Below, one piece after another: positions 34,397 through 43,800 of a stretch of 64,000 bases of DNA. Made by a program: the position numbers and the translations under genes. This DNA is from Saccharothrix sp. S26. GTDB taxonomy: Bacteria > Actinomycetota > Actinomycetes > Mycobacteriales > Pseudonocardiaceae. The DNA lies in NCBI RefSeq assembly GCF_021390395.1, contig NZ_JAJUWT010000012.1, positions 245,380-309,379 on the forward strand. Direction: 5' to 3'. The notes below the pieces were generated by a model that did no database searches, was not told where the DNA came from, and saw nothing but the letters and a program-made list of their open reading frames with translations. Positions within the stretch are counted from its first letter, which is position 1; each line of letters opens with the position of its first letter.

Positions 34397-35092
34397 ATGC
34401 GTGTGTTGATCGTCGAAGACGAGCCCTATCTGGCAGAGGCGATCCGCGACGGGCTGCGCTTGGCCGCGATAGCCGCCGACATCGCCGGTGACGGTGACAT
34501 CGCGCTGGAGCTGTTGGGCATCAACTCCTACGACATCGCCGTCCTCGACCGCGACATTCCGGGGCCTTCCGGTGACGAGGTCGCCGAGACCATCGTCGCA
34601 TCCGGCAGCGGTATGCCGATCCTGATGCTCACGGCCGCCGACCGGCTCGACGACAAGACCTCGGGGTTCGAGCTCGGGGCCGACGACTACCTCACCAAGC
34701 CGTTCGAGCTGCAGGAACTCGTGCTCAGGCTGCGGGCGCTGGACCGCAGGCGCGCGCACAACCGGCCGCCCGTGCGCGAGATCGCGGGGCTGCGGCTGGA
34801 CCCGTTCCGCCGCGAGGTCTACCGCGACGGCCGGTACGTGGCGCTGACCAGGAAGCAGTTCGCCGTGCTCGAAGTCCTCGTGGCCGCCGAAGGCGGTGTC
34901 GTCAGCGCCGAGGAGCTGCTGGAACGGGCATGGGACGTCAACGCCGACCCCTTCACCAACGCCGTGCGCATCACGGTCTCGGCGCTGCGCAAACGCCTCG
35001 GCGAACCGTGGGTCATCGCCACCGTGCCCGGCGTGGGCTACCGCATCGACGCCGCGCCCGCCGCCGACCGCGAGGGACGTGGCCGTGGATAG
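34397..35092 (+). CDS. vanR: VanR response regulator
   Basis: This 231-residue OmpR/PhoB-family regulator has a receiver domain (about 1-115; phospho-acceptor Asp in IAVLDRDIPGPSGDE, Thr/Lys pair in MLTAAD and LTKPF) and a winged-helix domain (about 130-225, TRKQFAVLEVL...NAVRITVSALRKRLG...TVPGVGYRID). The sequence is close to Streptomyces coelicolor VanR as I remember it. Its stop overlaps the start of vanS. It should activate vanY and vanHAX when glycopeptides are sensed, through the CATATCG repeats. Confidence 0.95.
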   Translation: MRVLIVEDEPYLAEAIRDGLRLAAIAADIAGDGDIALELLGINSYDIAVLDRDIPGPSGDEVAETIVASGSGMPILMLTAADRLDDKTSGFELGADDYLTKPFELQELVLRLRALDRRRAHNRPPVREIAGLRLDPFRREVYRDGRYVALTRKQFAVLEVLVAAEGGVVSAEELLERAWDVNADPFTNAVRITVSALRKRLGEPWVIATVPGVGYRIDAAPAADREGRGRG

Positions 35093-36200
35093 GGAACCGG
35101 GTTTGAGCGTCCGCCTCAAACTCACCCTCAGCTACGCCGGGTTCCTGATGCTCGCGGGTGGCTTGCTGCTCGCGGTGGTGTGGGTGTTCCTGCTGCGTTA
35201 CGTGCCCGAGGTCATCCACCAGCCGGAGCCGCCGGGGACGTGGCGCCCGGGCCCGTCGGTGCCCGACCGCGCCGCCCTGGAGGAAGCCTTCGTCCCGAAG
35301 GCGGGCCTGGCGATGGCATGCCTGCTGGTCTTCGGCCTCGCGGGAGGGTGGCTCCTCGCGGGCAGCATGCTCGCGCCCCTGACCCGCATCACCCACGCGA
35401 CCCGCCTGGCCGCGGAGGGGTCGCTCTCCCACCGCATCCGGTTGGAAGGTCGCGCGGACGAGTTCCGCGAGCTCGCCGACGCCTTCGACACCATGCTGGC
35501 GCGGCTGGAAGCGCACGACGCCGAACAGCAGAGGTTCGCCGCCAACGCGTCCCACGAGCTGCGCACCCCGCTGGCGATCACCCAGACGCTCCTCGACGTC
35601 GCCCGCAACGACGCCGACCGCGATGCCGACGAACTCGTCGAACGCCTCCACTTCGTCAACTCCCGGGCGATCGACCTGACCGAGGCGCTGCTCGTGCTCA
35701 GCCGCGCCAACCAGCGGACGTTCAGCCGGGAACCCGTCGACCTGTCGCTCGCAGCGGAGGAAGCCGCCGAAACGCTCCTGCCGCTCGCGGAGAAGCACGG
35801 CCTCACCATCGAGACGTCCGGCGACGTGAGCCCCACCACCGGATCGCACGCGCTGCTGCTGCAGATGACGACGAACCTCGTGCACAACGCGATCGTCCAC
35901 AACCTGCCCGATCAGGGCACGGTGTGGGTCACGACCGGTGTCGACGCCCGGAAAGCGGTGCTCACCGTCGAGAACACCGGCGCGAAGCTCACGCCGAAGC
36001 TGGTGTCGACGTTCACCGAACCGTTCCAGCGCGGCACCCGGCGCGTGCGCACCGACCACGCGGGTGTCGGGCTCGGCCTGGCCATCGTCAAGAGCATCGT
36101 CCAAGCCCACGACGGCACCCTCACCCTCACGCCCCGGGCCGACGGGGGGCTCCGCATCACCGTGCGGCTGCCGCTCGCACCACCGCACCCCGGCAAGTGA
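35085..36200 (+). CDS. vanS: VanS sensor histidine kinase
   Basis: This 371-residue membrane kinase has two transmembrane helices (about 12-40 and 78-100) around a short external loop of about 40 residues. Then follow a HAMP segment, the phospho-acceptor SHELRTPLAITQTLLD, and the ATPase domain with N-box MTTNLVHNAIVHN and VGLGLAIVKSIV. The short sensor loop fits actinomycete VanS proteins that detect glycopeptides directly. GTG 35085 has GAGGGA 7 nt upstream and overlaps vanR by 8 bp. Confidence 0.95.
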   Translation: MDREPGLSVRLKLTLSYAGFLMLAGGLLLAVVWVFLLRYVPEVIHQPEPPGTWRPGPSVPDRAALEEAFVPKAGLAMACLLVFGLAGGWLLAGSMLAPLTRITHATRLAAEGSLSHRIRLEGRADEFRELADAFDTMLARLEAHDAEQQRFAANASHELRTPLAITQTLLDVARNDADRDADELVERLHFVNSRAIDLTEALLVLSRANQRTFSREPVDLSLAAEEAAETLLPLAEKHGLTIETSGDVSPTTGSHALLLQMTTNLVHNAIVHNLPDQGTVWVTTGVDARKAVLTVENTGAKLTPKLVSTFTEPFQRGTRRVRTDHAGVGLGLAIVKSIVQAHDGTLTLTPRADGGLRITVRLPLAPPHPGK

Positions 36201-36216
36201 CGCCGCCCGCCGGCGC

Positions 36217-36840
36217 TCACCACGACCTCGGCCCGCAGACGGGGAAGTCGAAGTAGTCGTCGGGGTACGGTTCGTCGTTCAACGTGTAGTGCCACCACTC
36301 GTACTCGTACGCGCGGAAGCCGCAGGACTCCATGATCGACCGCAGGAGCCTGCGGTTCCGCGCCTCGACCCGCCTGATGCCGGACGCACCGTGGTGCGAG
36401 ACCGGGTCCATCAAGTCGTGGTCGCCACCCATGGCGGCCAGCTCACCGGTGGCCAGGTGGTAGAGCGTCAAGTCGACCGTGCTGCCCCGGCTGTGCCCCG
36501 ACCTGGCGGCCACGTACCCCTTCTCGAACATCTCGGCGCGGTCGATGTTCGGGTAGTGGCGCAGCTTCCTCCGACCGTCCTCGGGCTGTCGCGACCAGCG
36601 CAGGAAGCAGTCCACGGCGCGTTGCGGGCGGTAGCCGTCCCAGACGAGCAAGCCGAAGCCGACGGCCGCGGCCTTGTCCCGCGCGCTCTCCAACGCCTCG
36701 CACAACGCCCTCGTGCCGACGATCCGGTTCACCGCGTAGCCGTCCACCGGCTTGCCGGTGAAGTTGTCCCAGGTGGCGTACTTGGCGTCCCACCGGATGC
36801 CGGGCGCGGCCTCGTCCAGGAAAACGAAGTCCTCGATCAT
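36217..36840 (-). CDS. vanX: VanX D-Ala-D-Ala dipeptidase
   Basis: This 207-residue zinc dipeptidase destroys D-Ala-D-Ala so that only D-Ala-D-Lac enters cell-wall precursors. Visible VanX residues are Arg in VWDGYRPQRAV, the zinc ligands in SGHSRGSTVDLT, and the Glu/His pair in YEYEWWHYTLN. It is the last gene of the vanHAX operon; its ATG overlaps the ligase stop codon (ATGA at 36837-36840). The convergent vanS stop is 16 bp away. Confidence 0.97.
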   Translation of the reverse strand: MIEDFVFLDEAAPGIRWDAKYATWDNFTGKPVDGYAVNRIVGTRALCEALESARDKAAAVGFGLLVWDGYRPQRAVDCFLRWSRQPEDGRRKLRHYPNIDRAEMFEKGYVAARSGHSRGSTVDLTLYHLATGELAAMGGDHDLMDPVSHHGASGIRRVEARNRRLLRSIMESCGFRAYEYEWWHYTLNDEPYPDDYFDFPVCGPRSW

Positions 36841-37865
36841 CGGGCCTTCCCGGTCACGGCCAAGGAGACCACCCGGTCGATCACGTCGCCGAGCGACAAC
36901 CCGGCGGCGGCCATCATCCGCGGGTACCGGCTGTACGAGGTCAGGCCGGGCAGGGTGTTGACCTCGTTGAGGACGACCGAGCCGTCATCGGTCAAGAACA
37001 TGTCGACGCGCGCCAGCCCTCGGCAGCCCAGTGCCCGGTACACGGCCTTCGCGGTCTCCTGGACGAGCGAGCGCGACTCGGCCGGGATGTCGGCGGGGAC
37101 GATCGCGATCGAGTTCTCGGACCCGCTCTCCGGCTCGCTCTCCTGGTGGATCCGGAAGAAGCCGTGCGTCAGCGCGATGTGGTCCACCTCCCCGACGACC
37201 AGCTCCCCGTCGTCGCCCAGGATCGCGCAGCCGATCTCGCGGCCGACGACGGCCTGTTCGATCAACACCTTCGAGTCGTACCGCGACGCCGTTTCCACCG
37301 CGTTCGCCAGGTCTTGCGCCCGGTTCACCTTGCCGACCCCGAACGACGACCCCGAACGGGCCGGTTTCACGAAGACGGGATAGGTCAGGTCCTCGGGTTC
37401 GACGTGCTCGTCCGCCGTCACGACCCGGAAGTCCGGCGTGGCGATCCCGGCGTTGCGCGCGACGAGGTAGGTGAGGGACTTGTCCATGCACAGGGCGGAG
37501 CTCTGGACGTCGCAGCCGGCGTAGGGGATGCCGGACAGCTCCAGCAGGCCCTGGATCGCACCGTCCTCGCCGAGCTTGCCGTGCAGCACGGGCAGGACCA
37601 CGTCCAGGTCGATCGTCTTGTACTGCCCCTCGTCCAGCACGAGCAGTCCGCGGGCGCCGCGGTCGGGCGACAGCACGACCGGGTGGCCGCGGTCCTCCCA
37701 CTCCCCGTCCGGACCGTCGCAGAGCCGCCAGGCGCCGTTCTGCGTGATCCCGATGTAGTACGGTTGGTACTTCTCGGTGTCGAGGTGCTTCGCCACCTCG
37801 CGGGCGGACTTGACGGAAACGGGGTGCTCCTCGGAGCGGCCGCCGAACACAATGCCGATTCTCAT
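36837..37865 (-). CDS. vanA: D-alanine-D-lactate ligase (VanA type)
   Basis: The 342-residue ATP-grasp enzyme joins D-Ala to D-lactate. It has the N-terminal MRIGIVFGGRSEEHPVSVKSA, the central VFVKPARSGSSFGVGKV and the C-terminal VVLNEVNTLPGLTSYSRYPRM. The segment GELVVGEVDHIALTHGFFRIHQE contains the His that marks D-lactate ligases, where D-Ala-D-Ala ligases have Tyr. Translation is coupled to vanH by an ATGA overlap at 37862-37865. Confidence 0.95.
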   Translation of the reverse strand: MRIGIVFGGRSEEHPVSVKSAREVAKHLDTEKYQPYYIGITQNGAWRLCDGPDGEWEDRGHPVVLSPDRGARGLLVLDEGQYKTIDLDVVLPVLHGKLGEDGAIQGLLELSGIPYAGCDVQSSALCMDKSLTYLVARNAGIATPDFRVVTADEHVEPEDLTYPVFVKPARSGSSFGVGKVNRAQDLANAVETASRYDSKVLIEQAVVGREIGCAILGDDGELVVGEVDHIALTHGFFRIHQESEPESGSENSIAIVPADIPAESRSLVQETAKAVYRALGCRGLARVDMFLTDDGSVVLNEVNTLPGLTSYSRYPRMMAAAGLSLGDVIDRVVSLAVTGKAR

Positions 37866-38899
37866 ATCCAGTGCTGCTTTCTGCGGTCGAAGTCGCGACA
37901 GTTGGCGATGGAGTTCTCGACGGTGTCGCGCAGGGCGTGGTCGGTGTAGTAGGCGGTGTGCGGGCTGATGATCACGTTCGGCATCTGCTGCAACCGCACG
38001 AGCTGCGCGCTGGGCACGGACCGGTTGCGGCAGTCGGCGTAGAAGATCCCTTCCTCGCCTTCGAGGACGTCGAGCGCCGCACCGCCCACCCTGCCCCGCT
38101 CCAACGCCGAGATGAGGGCCTCGGTGTCGATGAGCGCACCCCGTCCGGTGTTGATGATGATCGCGCCGGGCTTCAGCTGCTCGATGCGTCGACGGTCCAA
38201 CAGGTGGTGGGTGGTCGCGTCGAGTGGCGTGTGGAGCGTGACGATGTCGCTCTGCTGCAACAGCTCGTCGAGGGGGACGTAGTCGGCGGAGCTCCTGGGG
38301 CGGATGTCGTAGGCCAGCTTCTGGCAGCCGAAACCCCACAGCCGATCGATGACCGCGGAACCGATGCGGCCGGTGCCGACCACCCCGACGGTCAGGTCGC
38401 GCAGCTCTTTCCCGCGCACGTCGTTCAGCCGGTAGTCGTGGGCGTCCGCGCGCCTGATGGTGGACTTCACGTCCCGGATCGCCATCAGCATCAGCATCAC
38501 CGCGTAGTCGGCCACGCTGTCGGGCGAGTAGGCGACGTTCTCCACGGAGATGCCGAGGCTCTTCGCGTAGTCCACGTCGATGTGGTTGTAGCCGATGCTC
38601 CTCGTGGAGATGTACGAGACGCCGGCCCGGCTCAGCGCGCGAAGGGTGGAGTTCGTGATGCGTGCTTTGTGGCCGACGCTGACGCAGCGGTGCCCGGAGG
38701 CCAGTTCGACGGTGGCCTCGGACACCGCGGCCTCGGTGATGGTCGGCACGACGCCGAAACGGGGTGCGATCTCCCGGAACAGGACGGCCTCGTCCGGCTC
38801 GCACCCGTACACCGTGATCCCCGTTGTCGGTCCGGCCGACGGGGGTACCGGCGATCGGGTGCGGCGGACCGAGGTCCGTGCCGCTTCGCTGTCGAACAT
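37862..38899 (-). CDS. vanH: VanH D-lactate dehydrogenase
   Basis: This 345-residue D-isomer 2-hydroxyacid dehydrogenase reduces pyruvate to D-lactate for the ligase. It shows VGVVGTGRIGSAVIDRL for NADH binding and the catalytic Arg in INTGRGALIDT, Glu in the DVLEGEEG region, and His in IISPHTAYYTDHA. It is the first gene of vanHAX. ATG 38899 lies 64 nt downstream of the VanR box. A 40-residue Ser/Thr/Pro-rich N-terminal extension precedes the usual ITVYGCEPDEA start. Confidence 0.96.
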   Translation of the reverse strand: MFDSEAARTSVRRTRSPVPPSAGPTTGITVYGCEPDEAVLFREIAPRFGVVPTITEAAVSEATVELASGHRCVSVGHKARITNSTLRALSRAGVSYISTRSIGYNHIDVDYAKSLGISVENVAYSPDSVADYAVMLMLMAIRDVKSTIRRADAHDYRLNDVRGKELRDLTVGVVGTGRIGSAVIDRLWGFGCQKLAYDIRPRSSADYVPLDELLQQSDIVTLHTPLDATTHHLLDRRRIEQLKPGAIIINTGRGALIDTEALISALERGRVGGAALDVLEGEEGIFYADCRNRSVPSAQLVRLQQMPNVIISPHTAYYTDHALRDTVENSIANCRDFDRRKQHWI

Positions 38900-38918
38900 G
38901 CGACCAGTCAAGACGGCG

Positions 38919-38963
38919 CGGTGTTGCCGGCACGTATGCGGTTCTCGATATGCCGGCGATATG
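38919..38963. promoter_or_regulatory. VanR box upstream of vanH
   Basis: The minus strand reads CATATCG-CCGG-CATATCG (38945-38963 on the plus strand) followed by GCCGGCAACACCGC (38919-38932), the same pair of elements as between vanY and vanR. Confidence 0.83.
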
Positions 38964-38981
38964 TTACCGACCAGTAGGCCG

Positions 38982-39419
38982 TCAGCGGGGCGCGCAGGCG
39001 TCGGCGATCGCCGCGGTGTCCCAGTAGAACGGGCGCACTTCGGTGATGCGGCCGTCCTCGACGGTGATCGTCTGCAGGATCGGGAAGTCGATCGCGCGGC
39101 CGGTGGCGCGAGCACGAGCGCGTACCCGGGTCAGCACGACGAGCGGGCTGGTGTCGGTCAGGAAGGTCTGGTCGACCATCTCGAAGACGTCCCACGTGCG
39201 GTGCATGGCCAAGAAGAACCTCTCGATGCCTTCATGCCCCTGCCAGATCCCGCCGTACGGCAGGGCCGCGGCCTGGTGCAGCACCACGTCCGGGGAGAAG
39301 AACGGTGCCAGAGGGGTGAACGACGCGCCGCCCGGCCCGCCTGCGGCGAGGTACTCCGCTTCCGCCTCGTACATGCCTTCGAGCACGGAGACAGCAGCTG
39401 TCGTCGATGACTCGGTCAT
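38982..39419 (-). CDS. SnoaL-like/NTF2-fold protein
   Basis: This 145-residue protein has the NTF2-like cone fold pattern: FSPDVVLHQAAALPYGGIWQGHEGIERFFLAMHRTWD and ITVEDGRITEVRPFYWDTAAIADA, typical for SnoaL-like ketosteroid-isomerase relatives. ATG 39419 gives the family length; the ribosome site is weak. It is divergent from the methyltransferase at 39535. Function is unknown; such proteins often bind or isomerise small hydrophobic compounds. Confidence 0.82.
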   Translation of the reverse strand: MTESSTTAAVSVLEGMYEAEAEYLAAGGPGGASFTPLAPFFSPDVVLHQAAALPYGGIWQGHEGIERFFLAMHRTWDVFEMVDQTFLTDTSPLVVLTRVRARARATGRAIDFPILQTITVEDGRITEVRPFYWDTAAIADACAPR

Positions 39420-39534
39420 GACGACCACTGTTGATCGTGACACCGGGGTGTGCCGGCGGGAATCCGTCGCCGCTGCCACGGATGGCCGGAAAATCGCCTG
39501 CGACGCGAGGTGCCCGTCGGTACGGTCGGGTCCC

Positions 39535-40350
39535 GTGACCGAGGAATGGCTGGACGTCAACCGCGCGAACTGGGACGACCGGGCGCGCGTGCACGCCGTC
39601 AGCGAGTTCTACGACCTGGCGGGGTTCCGGGCGGGTTCGTCGTCACTGCGGCCGTTCGAGGTGGCGGAGGTCGGTGACGTCACCGGCCGGACCTTGCTGC
39701 ACCTGCAGTGCCACATGGGTGACGACACCCTGTCGTGGGCGCGGCGGGGCGCGCGGGTGACCGGGCTGGACTTCTCCCCCACCGCCGTCGAGACCGCGCG
39801 GGAGCTGGCCGCGGACACCGGCCTGGCCGACCGCGCCCGGTTCGTCGTGTCGGACGTCTACTCCGCGCGCGAAGCGCTGTCCGGTGAGCGCTTCGACGTC
39901 GTCTACACCGGCATCGGCGCGCTCGTGTGGCTGCCCGACCTCACCCGGTGGGCGCGGGTCGTGGCCGACCTGCTCGTGGACGGCGGGTTCCTCTACCTCG
40001 CCGAGTTCCACCCGCTGGCCGAACTGCTGGGCGAGGACGGGCGCACGCTGCGGCACGACTACTTCCACACCGACGCGCAGACCTGGGACGAGCCGCACAC
40101 CTACACCGACGGCCCTCAGCTGACCAGCACCCGTTCCGTGCAGTGGCAGCACCCGCTGGGCGAGGTCGTCACCGCGCTGGCCGCGGCGGGCCTGCACCTG
40201 GACTTCCTGCGCGAGCACGAGCACACGCTGTTCCGCCGCTACCCGGTGCTGGAGTCGACCGGCACCGGCGAGTACCGGTTCCCGCCCGGTCACCCGCGCC
40301 TGCCGCAGATGTACTCCCTGCGCGCGACGAAGCCCGGCGGGCCGGGCTGA
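39535..40350 (+). CDS. Class I SAM-dependent methyltransferase
   Basis: The 271-residue enzyme has a class I methyltransferase fold with GRTLLHLQCHMGDDTLSWARRGARVTGLDFSPTAVETARELA for SAM binding and FDVVYTGIGALVWLPDLTRWA. The GTG 39535 start fits the family N-terminus EEWLDVNRANWDDRARVH. Substrate unknown. Nothing nearby points to a biosynthetic pathway. Confidence 0.88.
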   Translation: MTEEWLDVNRANWDDRARVHAVSEFYDLAGFRAGSSSLRPFEVAEVGDVTGRTLLHLQCHMGDDTLSWARRGARVTGLDFSPTAVETARELAADTGLADRARFVVSDVYSAREALSGERFDVVYTGIGALVWLPDLTRWARVVADLLVDGGFLYLAEFHPLAELLGEDGRTLRHDYFHTDAQTWDEPHTYTDGPQLTSTRSVQWQHPLGEVVTALAAAGLHLDFLREHEHTLFRRYPVLESTGTGEYRFPPGHPRLPQMYSLRATKPGGPG

Positions 40351-40362
40351 CCACCGGGCTCG

Positions 40363-40596
40363 TCAGTCGACCGGCCAGGCGTGGAAGTAGTAGCCGTCCT
40401 GCCACGAGTGGGCGAGGTCGCGGTAGACGCACCCGCCGGTCAGGTGGCCGGCGGCCTGGAACCCCGCCTCGGAGGTCTCGCACTGCGCCAACGTCGGGTA
40501 CGGACCGATCCACGCCGGCTCGGTGGCGTCGGCCGCACCGGCGGCACCCGTCATCAGCGCGGCGGAAATCCCGAGAACACCCACAAGTCTCCGCAT
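40363..40596 (-). CDS. Small secreted cysteine protein
   Basis: The 77-residue protein has a signal peptide (MRRLVGVLGISAALMTGAAG, cleavage near AADA) and a mature part of about 50 residues with two Cys and several aromatic residues (PYPTLAQCETSEAGFQ, YYFHAWPVD). Similar tiny secreted proteins are common in this order; no function is known. It is convergent with the methyltransferase, 12 bp apart. Confidence 0.7.
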   Translation of the reverse strand: MRRLVGVLGISAALMTGAAGAADATEPAWIGPYPTLAQCETSEAGFQAAGHLTGGCVYRDLAHSWQDGYYFHAWPVD

Positions 40597-40728
40597 CCGA
40601 CCAGCACACCGCCCGTCGGCCGGAGGCACAAGCCGCCGTTGTGGGCAGCCCCGGCGGGACGAACGGTGGCGCGCTCGTCGGCGCCGGCCGTGCTTGTTAG
40701 CGGTCACTGTTGCGGTTCGAGGTAGTCG

Positions 40729-40776
40729 TTGACATTGGGAGCGACGCACATCACACTCCGGATGTTAGCGCTAACA
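40729..40776 (+). promoter_or_regulatory. Promoter and LacI-type operator of GH43 gene
   Basis: TTGACA at 40729-40734 and a weak -10 CACACT at 40752-40757 (17-bp spacer) are followed by the perfect 14-bp palindrome TGTTAGCGCTAACA at 40763-40776. The palindrome has the CG centre of LacI-family operators and lies where transcription should start. Confidence 0.8.
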
Positions 40777-40800
40777 CAGTCGCGACGTAGCGAGGACCGC

Positions 40801-43800
40801 ATGCTGCGCTTTGCCCGTCAGAGACCGAAGTTCCGACGACTGGCCGCGGGCGTGGCCGTGGCGCTGTGCTGGTCGACGGTGGCCGTACCGCAGTCGGCCG
40901 CGGCGGCGGAGGACGTCACGGACGGGCTCGTGCTGCGTTACGACCTGGACCAGACCTCGGGCTCGGTCGTCGTGGACAGCTCCGGCAACGGACGGGACGG
41001 CACCCTGGCCGGCGGCACGTGGTCCGGTGCCGGGGGCCTCGGGCTCGACGGCGTGGACGACCACGTCAAGATCCCGAACAACGTCATCGCCGGGTTGTCC
41101 TCGATCACCGTGTCGGTGGACGTGCTGGTCGATCCCGCGCAGGCCACGCCGTACTTCATCTGGGGCCTGGGCAACCCGGCGACCTCGTCGACGGGCAACG
41201 GTTACCTGTTCGCCGGCGGCGACGCGTTCCGGGCGGCCGCGTCGAAGACCAACTGGTCCGGCGAGCAGGTGACCGCGCGGTCCTCCGGCGGCAGGCTCGA
41301 ACGGGGTGCGTGGAAGTCGGTGACCTACACCCAGACCGGCACGACCGGCACCCTGTACGAGGACGGGGTCGCCGTCGGGCGCAACACCGCGGTGACCGTC
41401 CAGCCCGGACAGATCGGCAACGGCACGACCACCGTCAACGTGCTCGGCGAGTCGAACTACGCCGCCGACAACACCCTGCGCGGCAAGGTCAAGAACTTCC
41501 GGATCTACAACCGGGCGCTCACCGACGCCGAGGTCGCCACCATCGCGCTCGGTGACGCCGAACGGGTGCGGCACGACGCCGCCGACCTCGCGCTCGGCGA
41601 CCTGTCCGCCGTGACCGCCGACCTGGCGCTGCCCGGCAAGGCGGCGTACGGCTCGACCGTCACCTGGGCGTCCGACAACCCGGCCGTGATCGCGGCCGAC
41701 GGCAAGGTCACGCGGCCCGCGCCGGACGCCGAACCCGTGGCGGTCACCCTCACCGCGACGCTGTCCCGGGGCGACTCGACCACGCAGAAGGCCTTCCGCG
41801 CCACCGTGCCGCCCCTGCCGGGCGACCGGTCCAGGGCGGAGGAGGCCGCGTCGGCGCTGAACGTGGTGCACGCCGATGACGTGCGCGGACACCTCACCCT
41901 GCCCACCACGGGCCTGAACAACGCCTCCGTGACGTGGTCGTCGTCCGCGCCCTCCGTCGTCGCGCCGGACGGGGTCGTGACGCGGCCCGCCAACGACGCG
42001 GGCGACACGGCGGTCCGCCTCACCGCGACCGTCACCGCGGGCACCGCGACGGTCACCCGGACGTTCGACCTGACCGTGCGCCGGCTGCCCAAGGCTGAGC
42101 CGTACGCGGGCTACGCGTTCGCGTACTTCACCGGCAACTCGGTCGCCGGAGAGAAGATCTACTTCGCCGCCAGCCGCGGCAACAACGCCCTGCAGTGGGA
42201 CGAGCTCAACAACGGCGCTCCCGTGCTGACGTCCACCAAGGGCACGCAGGGCCTGCGCGACCCGTTCCTGATCCGCTCCCCCGAGGGCGACCGGTTCTTC
42301 CTGATCGCCACCGACCTGTCCATCGGCCGGGACGGCAACTGGGACCGGGCGCAGCGCCAGGGCAGCCTGTACCTGGAGGTGTGGGAGTCGACGGACCTGA
42401 TCACCTGGTCCGAGCAGCGGCACGTGAAGATCTCCCCGCCCACCGCGGGCAACACGTGGGCCCCGGAGGCCTACTGGGACGACACCACCAAGCAGTACGT
42501 GGTGTTCTGGGCGTCCAAGCTGTACGCGGAGAACGACCCGCAGCACACCGGCAACACCTACAACCGGATGCTCTACGCCACCACGCGCGACTTCACGACG
42601 TTCAGCGAGCCGAAGATCTGGCAGGACCGCGGGTCGTCGCGGATCGACTCCACGGTGATCAAGGACGACGGGCTCTACTACCGGTTCACCAAGGACGAGG
42701 GCGCGGGCGGCACCGGCTGCTCGGACATCATCCAGGAGAAGGCGACCTCGCTGACCGCGGTCGACCTGCCCGGCGCGCCCGCGTGGGCGTTCCAGCAGGG
42801 CTGCATCGGCCGGGACGCGGGCACGTCCGCGGTCGAGGGCCCGACGGTGTTCAAGGCCAACCCGGGCGACAAGTCCGGCTATCCGTACTACCTGTTCGTC
42901 GACGAGTACGGCGGCCGCGGCTACATCCCGCTCGGCACGACGAGCCTCGACGCGCCCCAGTGGCGCGTACCGCCCGCGTTCGACCTGCCCGCCGGCCCCC
43001 GGCACGGCACGGTCGTCCCGGTCACCGCGGCCGAGCACACCGCGCTGCTGAAGGCGCTGGGCGGCCCCGTGCCGCCGGAGCCGGTCAAGCGCGACGCCAA
43101 CGGACTGGTCGCCCACTACCCCCTTGACCAGACCAGCGGCACCCAGGCGACCGACACGTCCGGCAACGGCCACCACGGCACCCTGTCCGGGGACACCTCC
43201 TGGGCGGACGGCGCGTTGCGGCTGGGTGGCGGCAACGGTCACGTGCGACTGCCGGACGACATCATGGCCGGGCTGGACGAGATCACCGTGTCGCTGGACG
43301 TGGACATCGACCCGGGCCAGGCGACGCCGTACTTCATCTGGGGCCTGGGGAACTCGTCCGGCTCGGCGGGCGACGGGTACCTGTTCACCACCGGTGACGA
43401 CTACCGGTCGTCCATCTCGACGGGCAACTGGACCGGTGAGCAGACCGTCACCTCCGGGTCGGCGGTGCCGCGCGGCGGCTGGCGGAACCTGACCTACACG
43501 CTGGACCGGTCCGACACCGCCAAGGTCTACCTCGACGGCGTGCTGGTCGGCACCAGGACCGGGGTCACCGTCGACCCGGGCGACATCGGCGGCGGCCGCA
43601 CGACCGCCAACTACCTCGGCCGGTCGCTGTACTCCGCCGACAAGTACCTCAAGGGCCAGGTGCGCGACTTCTCCCTGTACGCCAAGGCGCTCTCGGCCGA
43701 GGAGGTGGCGACGCTGAGCGGCAACACCACCGGGATCATCGGGGTCCGGCTGGACAGCCTGAAGGTCGACCCGCGGATCGACCCCGCCGCCGGCACCGTC

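Noticed and set aside
30362..38899. A glycopeptide biosynthetic cluster around the van genes
   Set aside because: No NRPS, Oxy P450 set or glycosyltransferase is present; the locus looks like resistance only.
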